Notes under the pieces: model-generated | What the model was told of the DNA's origin: nothing | Databases searched by the model: none | What the model saw: the letters and a program-made list of their open reading frames with translations, nothing else | Made by a program: the position numbers and the translations under genes | Part shown: in pieces, positions 11,408-24,300 of the stretch | Layout of the letters: each line of letters opens with the position of its first letter | Numbering within the stretch: the first letter of the stretch is position 1 | Origin: Zygaena filipendulae | Lineage: Eukaryota; Arthropoda; Insecta; Lepidoptera; Zygaenidae | DNA: 64,000 nt | Direction of reading: 5' to 3' | Assembly: GCA_907165275.2 (NCBI GenBank) | Contig: OU015650.1 | Span: 9,268,001-9,332,000 of the forward strand

Positions 11408-14400
11408 ACTTTATATATACACTAGCTATCCCGCGCGATTTCATCCGCGGTGATTTCGGAGTTCCCGTGGGAATTCCGGGATAAAAACTATCCTATCTTT
11501 TAAGTTGGACCATATTATAAATGGTTACAAAATTTTATCAAAATCCGTTCAGTAGTTTTGGAGTCCATCGCGGACTAACAACATGACACGTGATTTATAT
11601 ATATTAAGATATACTTATACGAAATGGCCATCAAAAGCAATGTTTATAAGATTTCCCATTTTTTTTGACAATACTGTTAGTTGCGACAGCATAATATACC
11701 TAGGTATTTAACTAAATTTAACTAATAATGAAAACAAAAAAGGCAGGCTGTGTTGCGAGCTGCAAAGTCTGTGAGAAACGGACACACCCATTCCATGTCC
11801 ATTGCGGCCACCCCGCCGCTTGTCGGACTCGTCACGCCTGTAATACCTAATTTAATTTGTAGTCTCCGCAATTTATGGGATGCAGAAGAGCCGTTTGCTT
11901 CCGCTTGTCAGTGCCATTTGCATTCCGACACATGGACACTGTGCTATGAATCCATCCATTTCTGTCACTCACTAAACACATTCGGTTGATATTGTCCTAA
12001 CAACATCTATGTCGACGATTGCTCGAATTTTGGTACCTTTCGGTTATTATGGATGGATATTATCACACAGCGCGGTAGTTACAAACTAAGCAAAGCTTGT
12101 ACTATGGGTACCTGGCAACTGATATACTTATACTTAGGTATATCCTTTTTTTGTAAATACATACTTATGATACATACTATAAAACAGTAAACACCCAGAC
12201 TCTACTAGTATAGTATTATATCAGGTATCTGTGACCTATGTCATCACATAAGTATAACTGTTTACCCTGATGTGGGGATCGAATACGCGACACGCGTTGC
12301 AGAAAATTACCTTAAATACCACTACACCAACGGTGCTGTGTCAACTATTGTAACTTCCTTTCGAAAATTGAATTTTTGTTACACTATTGTTAGTAGTACA
12401 GAAGTAAATATGCGACCGCAGCCTAAAGCAATTTGGAGTGGGCAGGTCAGCGGTCTTTGTTGCATATCGTATGGTAATAGAATTTTGTCCGCTTTTGCGC
12501 GGTCGGTCACCCGAGCCTCGTAATGGAAGGCTTCGTAAATCTGTCTGCACTGTACGAGTATGTATATAACGCAGGCACTCGTCTGTTTACAAACGCCGAC
12601 ATTTTGCATAACTCCGAGGATGGCAAATGGCACTGTTTTCGGGCAACTCGACGTGCTTGATAAGGTTAGTAGCGCCTAGTTTGAATCTTGTAAAAAAACC
12701 TTACTGAGCGATTAATTCAATGTATGTATGTTGGTTCTCAAACTATACGTTATTATTATTATTGTCACCCAAGTAAAACTGCATTTTTTGTTAAGGTTTT
12801 CTCTATAATTGATGTGTTTATTTATGTTGGTACATATATATCTTTATGAGTTGCATGTAAGCATGCTTGAATGTGTCCCATATTTAAATAAATTATTATC
12901 AAAGTGTATATTTACAAAACCACTAAACAATGGAAACTATTGGATTACACTGGATAAAGGAAGTTTAAAGACCGCATTGCGAAAAAGTTTTGTACGTTTT
13001 GTGGGGGATATCGTGTGGTGGCGAGTAACAGCGGTGCGGTCCAGTCCACGCTCGGGGTGCACCGTCCGAGTGCACACATGGCGCGGACGCGCGGCGTGTG
13101 TGTGGCGGGCCGCCGCTGCCGTAAATCCATCCCTAACTCGACTTTAGTGGCCGAGGTGGCTGTGCCACAGTGCTTGTTGCAACGCATTATCCCCTATCGC
13201 GTCAATGTCACCCAACTGTACGAAACTCTTTAGGAAATATTTTGAAGTGAAACGTCTTTGGGCTTTTATTGTTACAGTTACGTCACAAGTAAAGAGCATA
13301 ATTTTTGGAGTATGACAGTAGTAAAACTGTATAGGCGGCTAAGCGGCCGCTTGCATAGGCCTCGCGCTGGTTCAAAGTTCGAACGTCACGGGTTTTTTAA
13401 GAATTTGTCCGTCTTTTTTTATTATTAAGCAAAAAAAAAACAGTATGCTTAGTAGATATCTACCAGTAAAAAAACTTAAAGAACATGATATCCATTTGCA
13501 TGTCACTTTTTAAAATGGCGTAGCCGCTAGCCGACTTGCACGTCGCGAATCGAACTTGACTCTTTTCTCATCAATGATTTTGATGGCATATAGGTATTAT
13601 TATTATTCAAGTAATCTGATTTATTTTGCTCTCATCATTAGAATACCTTTATCCAACTGGCATTCATAACTAAGTAAGCCATATTATCCTTAGCCTCTTT
13701 CAGAATGTCATTTCATTAGGTCAGTGTTTATTTAAATTGTACATCCACATCTTTTGGCTAACCCGATCGTTTTATATTACAAAAAAACATCCATAAAATA
13801 CATATTTTTATGCTCGTATTGTATCATAGTTCAGGTTGAAACTAGTGTCACATAACATAATATACATACAACCTATTCTATTATTTATGAGTTCTATAGA
13901 TCGAATTCCGAAATAAAAGTGGGCGTAGCCGCGGTAAACTACTAGTTATATATAAAAGGAAAGGAAATTAATCTTTGTACTAATATCCACCTAAGTAGGC
14001 ATTCATGTCTCAAAACGTTACAAAATATCAAATATTTTATTGATGGTTGTTAATTTTCCTATTGTTTCAAATGTCATTTACTAAAAATAACGTAGGTACT
14101 TCGGTGGCTTACTATGTCTATTAACAACCCCTTAAGGATTGTATTGAACCACCTACAACCTTGTGTGCAATACTTTCTTTTTTATGTTTATTTTATTAAA
14201 ATATATATACTTAATGTAATAATGATGATTTTATCAGATTGCAAAAAGTAGACTATAATATTAAGTATGATTTAATTTCGAAAATACGTAAAATAATTTT
14301 GAATGGTAATAATACCTATATTACGCATTTAAATAATAACAAAGCACAACTTTTATTATAAGCTACATTATAGACGTTAACAGAAGTAGCTACAGAGAAA

Positions 14401-17400
14401 TGCGTTATTTTCCTTTATTAATTTTGCTCCAGCAATATTTCACGTTGTCATTTAGTCGGTATAATTACAAAGCCGTCGGAAAAACATCGACGCAGTATAT
14501 AATCAAAGTTGAAATAAATCTCAGCGAAATAAAAAAAGACCATGAAACAGGCGTATAATTTTTGTTCTTAAATCTTTGTATAATCATAAAAATGCCATAA
14601 CTTGTAAGCGAGCACTAGCCCCTGTGGCCTGTCAAAGAAGATAGTAGAAATATGAATTAGGGGCTGTTTAATGAGTGCCTTAACGCTTTCAATGTGCTTT
14701 ATGAATAATGAAATTAGTTGCTTATTGCGTTCTTGAGTTTCGTGCCCGGGACTTAATAAGGTTTATGAATTACGAGTCGTTCGTCGTAAACTTCATAACA
14801 TTTCCTGTTGTTAACTTTTAAATTCAGTGATTTAATATATTTTATTATTGTCTTTATACAGGATGTACGAAGAACTTAAGCAGAAAGATCTTGATTAAGA
14901 ATATTATGTTATGTCCCAAAAACATTCAACGTAAACATTTAAAATAATGATCCAATAAAATGCATTATTCATGAAAACTGCAGAGCGCAAAAGAAACCGA
15001 CGCGCCGACCTAGGGATCAGCGTCCCTTTCCTTTGTATTGTCGCCAATGCGTTGACATATCTGTAAGATCATTCGCCCGCGTAAACCAGCGTTGATTATG
15101 GTTGTTTTTTTGCGGTTTATCGGTGTTTTTCTTTAATGAGTATTTTTATTAGTAAGTGAGCATGAATTATCAAAACGTTGATTATTTCCCTAATTATGTC
15201 CCTAAATTAATTTTTAATAGTGTCGAACAAAGTTCTGTTTGTTTCACCTGCGCGAAATATCTAAGATGCACAACAAACTATGAGTTCTACTAGACTTTGA
15301 AAACTCTTGCGCTGTAAGTACTTATATGTTTTAAGTAGTTCCCGTTGCAAATTTTAAGCTTGTATCTTATTTTATATATCAAATAATTCTTGACGTTTCC
15401 CCTGTTAGACTGAGCTAGGGGGTTTCTGGGTCCACCATAGGTGAAAATTACTGTACAGTAGTAAAATGTAGTATCTCACCATTTTCTCTGGTCCAATAGT
15501 TGATGGCTTTAGGTGAAGCCTCGACGTGGCACTGTAGAGTGACGTCGGTCCCAGTCGGTGCACCCACCAGCTGGTTCGGTACTTGTACCAAAGGGTGGAC
15601 TGAAAAAAAGATTACATGATAACATTCTGTATGCTAGCAAAATGTTGACCGAGGCTTCTCCAACGCCAGTGTATGCATACAAGACGAATGCTACTGTCAA
15701 CAAGTTGGCTTAGTTTGAAGTTAAACCAATGCCTTAGGTACTGCCAACAAAGTAGGTATCTATATCTATAATATCAAAATAATAGGTATGTAGGTGCCTA
15801 TTGTGATAATTGGTCTTAAATATAAAATAACCACCTAGTATTGTTAGGCTCATAGGATATTGAGATATAATGGTGAAAGACAGACCACGACTGTTTCCAA
15901 TAACTTACGTAAGACAATGAAATCATTTTATTTTTCTGTAATAATGACACAAATGACAAACACTAGGAGTTTATTTAGTTAGTTTATTTACACGCTAGAA
16001 AGACTAAAAACATTTAAATATGCCTTACCACAATACTACCATAATATTTGTTTAAAAATATTGTGCAAAAATGAATACTTATACCTATAACTAATAAAAA
16101 TAATGTACCTACTGTATCTAAAAGAAATTGGACGCAGTTTTGTGATATAGATCCATTATTTTATAAATATAAGGCCGTTTCACTCGTCTTAATTATATGC
16201 AGACGTTAATGAAGATAAGAATATAGAGTGGCATGGAGACGTTTCACATAATATTATGTGAAACTGTCGCGGCAGACTTTGCACAGACGCGTCAAAGTCA
16301 CGTTGCAAGAGCAAAGTATTTACGATGCACTGCCGTGCCGCGCCGCCCCGCGCCGCCACTTTAGCGACAGTACTCTACGAATATCACAATGTTTACATTG
16401 AATATTGTACGAGAACTGGCTACATTAACTTGGCTATATTTATAACAGATCAGTCAGGATTAAAACCACTGAAATGGTCCGTGAAATTTTAACATCAAGA
16501 TACCTACAACACACAGAGAGCTAAGTATAAATATTTTTTTACGGCTGGTAAAAATTTTAAATATCTTAATATATATAAATCACGTGTCACGTTGTTTGTC
16601 CGCAATGGACTCCGAAACTACTGAACGGATTTTGATAAAATTTTGTAACCATTTAATATGGTCCAACTTAAAAGATAGGATAGTTTTTATCCCGGAATTC
16701 CTGCGGGGACTCCGGAATTAATGTGGGGAACTGCTTATGTAGGTACATCACAGCACTTTTTTCCCGGAATTACCGCGGGAACTTCGAAATTACCGCGGGT
16801 GAAATCGCGGGGGACTGCTAGTATTCTATATATTATGATTATTGTTTGGCTTGTTTTTTTGGTAGAAAAATGGTAGAAAACAAAAAGTCGCCATTTACAT
16901 TTCAGTTTATACAGGCTGTTCCAACAATACGTTGAAAACAGGGTAGACCGATCAAAGTAATGAAATAGGAAATCAAAATACTTCAAAAAAAGAAAAAAAA
17001 ATTTTTCCAAATTAATGGTTTTTAAACTATTTGCACTATATGAGTTATATTAGAATAATTTATTAATACGATAATTATAAAACACTGAGCTAGTTTTACT
17101 AAAAATTACCAATAACGATAGAACTGTGCTTGACAGGGTATCAAAATCAAAATTCTATTTAGTCTGTCATGTAGGATAATAAAAAATGACAGACCCGAAT
17201 TTTTTGCTTTGTCAATTTAATGAAAAAATACTTAGATAAAACGCGTTAAAGTTTAGGAGCGGGGGCTCTTGTGACGCCATAGCTAAGTATAAAGTGTACC
17301 TAGGCGTGACGTCACACAAAATTTCAACTCAATGTATCGCCGTTATTTTTTGATTAGGTAGTACTTAAAAAAGTAAAAATATATTTTTTATAACTAATAA

Positions 17401-20400
17401 ACAAAAATTTAGTCATATTGCCCGCCCTTTTCTACGCAGCGTAGCATTACCGTAGAAGCTGCGGCACGTAGAAAATATGTTCTACGTTCAAAAATCAACT
17501 GCTTGCTGTTGTTGTCCTCTATTATAGGCACCTGTTGCGAAGGCCGTTTTTAATTCGGAATCACCGTGGCATCAGTTTCTCGCATTGTCGCCAAGGATGT
17601 ATGTATTATTGTTGTTATTCTAGCTGGTGCCTGCACCTTCGTTTGCGTTAATGTAGATTTTATCAATAATTTTTTTATTCCTCGGGAATTTTTTATTTAT
17701 TTGTTTATTTATTCAAAAAGTTTACCAATAATTAACATACTTAACTTAATAAAATGTAGGGTAGTGCCCTTACGCTTCGCTTGGCTCATCTTGGCGGGGG
17801 CACTGCCGTACCCCCAGATAAATAAGCAATAGTGTGTTTACCCACACCGGAGAAATTTTGAGTAAACCGTGTTTTAAAATTATAGCGTCATTTTGAGTCA
17901 ATTTTTTTTTTAATGTTCAACAAGGTGTTCGTATATTTAAACAATGTAATAAGGTAAACACGTAATTAAAAAACGTTCTATGACTCTCAATAAAGCATTT
18001 TGTATCAATAGGTAACTTGTTTTTGCTAATCAGTATCCAAATTTAGTTTCAAAAAGTCTTTTGGAATAAATGTGGAGGTGGAGAACGATTTCTATACTGT
18101 TTACTAAGATACGAATAAATATAAAGATTATTATTATTAATTTCAAAGTGGTTTTCTATGTATCAATAATCGTTAATGATTTTATTTGAAATCTCTTGAA
18201 TATGAAAAGATTGATAATATAATTGAATGTGAAATGACAAACTTTTTAAAGAGGTAATAAATTTTATTCCTACTCTATATCTGAACCTCTGTTTATTTGT
18301 GGCCAGCCCCTTTGACGGTCTTGTCGTCAATTTCTTTCTTAAGCTTCTACAAACCCAAGTAGCTACTACTTATACCGGATAAAATCTAAAGCGATTGAAA
18401 TTTTTATTTATTATTAATGACCCGAAGAGTCAAGAGGACCTTTGCGTATTAAATGAAGCTGAAGAATGAGCTACCAGGAAGTAAGTTGAAACGGCGTTTT
18501 TTTTTTATTAAAAGGATTTTCGTGGTTTGAATATTTCAAACTTGCCCGGATATGATTTCATTATTAAAAAAAGCAATCATTTTTCGGTGTACTAGACATT
18601 TGGTAGAGTCAATTAACTTTTTTATTGGGGGTTTTATCTTGTGGTAGCACAATTTTATCTAGTTTAAAATAAACAAATATCTGGGCGACCGAGCTTCTTG
18701 TTGTTAAGTAGAAAAACAGTGCTAAACACTCATTTTTCATTGCCTGAAAACACGGATTAAACGAAGTTTTCTAAAAATGAAACCTAGCTAGATCGGTTAA
18801 TCGCCTCCGAAACCCCCTGCATACTAAATTTTATGAAAATCGTCGGAGTCGTTTCTGAGATTCAGATTATATTATATATATATATTTTACAAGAATTACT
18901 CGTTTAAAGATAGTAGATAGATGAAGGTGGTGTGGTGAGATTATCTTTTTGAGCTAAAAAAACAGTCACTCGCGAGATCTAGTTGCTTGCTCAAGGTACA
19001 AAATGGTGGCTGGAGGGTAACTATAAACGGATAAAATACAATGTTGGAGAGCGAGGGAAAAACTTTCATTTGTCTACCAAAAACAGGTTTATAGTGTCAA
19101 AAGACCTGTGATCATTCACGGCTATGTCTTTTGTAACGATACCTACTACGTAATTACATAATCTAAACGAAAGTGATCAAGTATTAAAATAATCACCTGC
19201 AAAATATTCATCATGACTTTGACAAAGTGAGCTACGAATATAACATGTCTTTTATGAGTTTCGATGTGAACTTTACGAAAGTGATTAAGCAATCCTCAAG
19301 ATCCTTAAGGTAAAATATTTAGATAGGAATTTTCCACAACAATCAAAAGTTTCGGGGCGTTTTCACACGAAGGATTCCGCTTCGAATTCTTCAGGTGACA
19401 GTTTGATTAACTGAACGGCGCACACGCCTTCGCTTTAATCGGGATTTCTTGGCGTTTCGTTACTATACACTACTTATATCGAATTTACTTCACAGTTTTA
19501 TTCCACACTCTTAAAGATTTTCTTACATAACTGCTTAACATAATAGCAAAAACACCGAAAAAAATCATTTCATTTGAACAGTTAGAATTTATACGGTTAC
19601 AAGTACATATTTCACAGTGATAGTAAATTATTTTTCACCTTTGCAGCAATTGCAAAAAAACAGTCATACGGCAAACAGTAATTTCAAATGTTTCAACACT
19701 TTTGTGAAGTGTTTGGTTAGTTAAAACAACTTATCATTGCCAGTTATTTTAATAAATTTAATGAGTTCAGTTACAGAAGTTGTAAATACTGTTTGAAATA
19801 TTTATTTTTATTGAGAATACTAGCTGTGCCCCACGGTTTCACCCGCGGTTATTTCGGAGTTCCCGCGGGAATTCCGGGATAAAAAGTACATTAAAATAGG
19901 ACATACCTTTTCTATACCCCTGACAACTTGCATGCCAAATTTCATCCAAATCCGTTCAGCTGTTTTTGCGTGATTGAGTAACAAATATCCAAACATTCAC
20001 ACTTTCACAAATACAAGTCCTAAGACAGATATGGACTTACGGTATTCAGCTGTGTGGCTGTACCAAACAGAGCAACGTGCAAATGATACAACGTTTTCAG
20101 AACAAAGTACTCAGAGGCGTTGTAAACGCGCCTTGGTACAATCGGGACCTCGGAGTGGAATCTGTTAACGATACTATCAAAAAATATGCCGAAGCTCACC
20201 AATACAGACTTCATCACCATGTGAACGTCGAGGCCATCCAGCTCCTCGACAACACAAATATAAAACTAAGACTAAAAAGGACCAAACCTTTTGAGTTAGT
20301 GTAGTGTATAGTGATAGTGTATTTAGTGCTGTGAGTACTGTATCAAAAAAACACAAGAACAAAGTGTCTTCCCCTTAATAGAGACAATAAGAAAAGTGTT

Positions 20401-21322
20401 ATTGGACACATTCTTAGTATAGAAGTCTAGGTAGGTCGTCTTGTTTAGAAGTTTAGGTTATCACCAGATTATATAGCTGTATTACCAGATTGACTAAATT
20501 GTATTATAATGATTTACCTCCTCCAAAAAAAAAAACTTTCATAAACATCCAAACATCCACACTTTTACATTTATAATATTAGTAGGATTATTACCTACAA
20601 CTGAATGATCAGTAACAAAAAAAAAACGTTTTTATACAGTAGAAAAAGTAAATTTTACTATTTAATACAGTTACACCAACTCACATGCAAAGTTGTCTCA
20701 ACAGTAAAAAGTAAAACAGTAGAATTCACTGTTTACCTACTCTTTTTTTTCAGTTAAACTAACTTGTTTTATGTATTGGCTCCATTTTAACCTTGTAAAA
20801 CGGTAACTTTTAATGGAATTTGGGTGAATTTAACTTTTTTTTCAGTGTATAACTTAAAAAATAGCTTTAAAAGCTATCTACAAACAATTGGTTCCATAAC
20901 CAAACAGATTGATAACTATTCCATAGAATTAATTAAATTGCACATGAGTTTACTGGAAAATTAATTGTAATCCGTACAGTCTGTTAATCTTGTTTCTTTT
21001 TTCACTTAATTCAATTTGTTAGCCGCGTCAGCTACAGCGAATCAACTAAGACAAACGAAACTCATCGCTTTACAAACACTTCGTTGTTTACAGATTAACT
21101 GCACCGTTCTTGGCTTAAGGCGAGTGTAGCGATCAAATATATAAAAAGAAACATAATATTATATTGGTTAAAAAATAAACATATATTATATTACATCTAT
21201 ATCTATACTTATAATAAAACTGTAGAGAGGTCAATTCTGTACATTGAAAATATATATCCAAAATTAATATTGGAGGATGAATGGTGATAGATACTGATGC
21301 CAAAAATGCAATTAGCAAATTT

Positions 21323-21367
<45 letters not shown>

Positions 21368-24300
21368 ATGTGCACGCATGGGTCAAAAACTACTGAAGGG
21401 ATTTTAACCAAACTTGGTACGATTGTAGTCCATACTCCTGGGCAGGTTATAGGCTATATAACATATGTATGTACATATGTATTACTAGCTGTGCCCCGGC
21501 GCACAGCTAGTAATACATATGTTGGTTAAAATAAATATAGTAGGTATGTTCTAAAATAATTCATTTAAAGAGGAATCGATCAGTCAATGCTATATTTTGA
21601 TAATACTTCGGCGTTATACAAACTTGATATGAATGACTGAAAATTATTAGTGCCAAAAAGACCATTTTTTTGGGGTTTTTAATAAAATTTTACCATAGTT
21701 GGTATTTATCTTATTTTACATTTAGAAGAAGAAACAAAGAAAAGGAGTTTATTGATTCCCACATGAAAGGTACTTACAAAATAAGAGACGGAAAAAAAAG
21801 AAACTTAACAAACATATCTAAATATTGGTTTCTTTTTAAGTAAGTGGTGATATTTTATTGCGATTATCGCTAATTGGACTACAGGAGCCTTAAAAAAACA
21901 GTCCACCGTGCACCGGCTCATTTTAAAACGGTCACCGGGTCCACCCACTGTTATCATTCGTTTTGGTAGCATGAAATTTAAATTAAATATTTTAGAGCGT
22001 TAATTTTGTCTCCTCATCGAGCGAACGCGACGCATTCTTTGTGAAGTAATTAAACTGAGTGGAAGGGTTCCAAGTAAACGGTGCTAGTTTGTTTGTTCGC
22101 GTGAAATTGCGTTTCTATGAAGTGTATTACTCTTAGTTGCGAACGGTAGGTAGGTATAGCGGTAATGGCGACGAGTCGCGTTGATCTTAAACTAAGATAA
22201 ACATCCGTGGGTTGTCTTATAGTTTACATACTTTTGAAGATTTAGCTTTTACTGCCAGATAGTATGCCTACCAATTGACATCTGTACAAAACATACAACC
22301 ATTATACATGCACGCGTATATTGTCCAATCAGGATGTGTTTACATCCGAGCTGCCAATAACAGAATGCAAATATTCGTAGCTAGTGCTCGTGCATGCAGC
22401 CGCTACGTCGCGTCGCTTACAGCGGCAGCAGGCAAAACTTTATACATATGTAATAAACTTGTAGAGGACTTTTCAGATTCGATTTGGAAAAGTCATATAC
22501 TAGTCTTATAAAACCCACATTATCTTTTCAAGTAACACAGGAGATTATCAGATTAAATCAAATAAATTTCTTGATATTATTTAACACAAAAATACTTCTG
22601 TTAACTAATAGATACTTTTAATTTTTATTATATTTTATGTTAAGTTTAGATTAATAATTATCACTTAAATCTTACATAATTTTATGTATATCGAAATATA
22701 ATATGAACATCATATAAAGCATATGAAGATTAATGAAAACTACCCCTAAAAAATCCTTAAACAAAGTTCTCCGCCACCGCATCTGTCTGTCTGTCTGTCT
22801 GTCTGTTCGGGATAAACTCAAAAACTACAGGACAGATTTCCAAGAGTGATTCATGAGGATGGTATGACAATAATTGTTGGAATTGTCGGAAAAGTACTTT
22901 GTTATGTATGCTTTCACGCGTTAACGACTCCAGCAATCACCACGAATTTTTGTAAACACGTTGTCAGAGATAGAGGTAAGGATAAAGGGATTTTATTATC
23001 CCGGAATTCCCGTGGGAACTCCGGAATTTCCGCGGGTGGAACCGCTAGTATGACTAACTCTTTATGTCCTTCTCTGTAACTACCTCTGACAACGTGTATG
23101 CCAAATTTCATGATGATCGGTTGAGCTGTTAAGGTGCGAAACAAGCAAACAAACTCACATTTACATTTATGTATTTAAGGATAGTTATTACTTTAATCTT
23201 TAATCTAACCCACTTTAAGATGTCACATTTTTAAATAACAGTAATTGGTATAGGTATTCAATAAAGCAAAGAAATCGAGTTTAATACTTGTTCATAATGT
23301 TATTTTGTTCCTATAAATACATATTTCGATTTTGCATAGAAATTGGTGCTCATTTAGATCTTGATTCTTTTTGCAGCAAAGCCCACAGCCAAGCATAATT
23401 TTTGTATTGAACTTGGCTCTCCTTTTTTACATTTATGTTTTTGCTGGGATTATACTTACTATGAATACGAAAGTGGTTTGTTTGTCAGATTTCTTCTACG
23501 TCACAGCGTACTTTTTGCACATAAACAGTCGAAGAACCAAAGTGCAATATATTAGTTTATAAAACGAATAGTCACCGATTCACTGACTAAACACAAAATG
23601 TCGAAAGCTAATTGAACTATAAAACTTATATCTATGAGTTACTCCTACCTATGTAGGAGTTCTCAGATAAAAACGAATTTCACGAAGTTTCCGAGGAAAC
23701 TTGAGACCGCAGGGGACATCTGGTAGATATATTTTTAATTCGGTAAGTCATACGAAAGAGTTCTAAAATTCCCAACAGACAACAACTATTTATCTTAGAC
23801 GGCAGATTATGCTCTCTAAATGATAAGTTTTAGGGTGATAAACACGACGCATAAACGGTAGTCGACATGGCACTAAAGTAACTTGACACAACTTAGGGAC
23901 TACACGGGGTAAAGTAACACCTTCAAATGCAAGACACGCGTCGAAGATGATACGTGATAACACGAAAATCTCCCAATTGCTTACGTGTTCGGGCCGCTAA
24001 CCCCTTCGGCGTTCGCGACTAACCGAGCATTGAATAACTCCGGGTTATAAATTAGCCTTCGAGATGTCCCGATAAGTGAGTAACTACGTCTTAGACGGTT
24101 TTTGTGCACAGCTCGATAACTAGAAATTTAATCAGAGACTTTTCTTAAATACCTATCGCACCGTTATCATGTTTTTATTAGTATTCTACAAAACAAAAAA
24201 AATCCGAGGTCGAACCAATGCATTTTTATGTATCGGATTTCGGATATCGGATCTAGCAAGGGGCTGAAAACAGTTTGCATATTTGAAGAAAAGTGCGAAC

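Larger units (their letters stand above)
9167..15479 (-). other. intron 6 of the DIP-like gene
   Basis: About 6.3 kb holding two Helitron-like copies (9899-10201, 11421-11608), a Helitron-like 3' fragment near 13905-13945 and a (GT)n run at about 11375-11407. A GC-richer patch at 13010-13170 has no clear coding logic. The remainder (10210-11370, 11610-13000, 13170-15470) shows nothing I recognise. Confidence 0.7.

Noticed and set aside
12379..12633. 84-codon minus-strand frame overlapping a plus-strand frame
   Set aside because: Both strands are open over the same DNA and neither shows a domain or splice context.
15509..15703. 64-codon minus-strand open frame starting MLTVAFVLY
   Set aside because: It is out of frame with the clear Ig3 exon at 15480-15599 and spans its acceptor.
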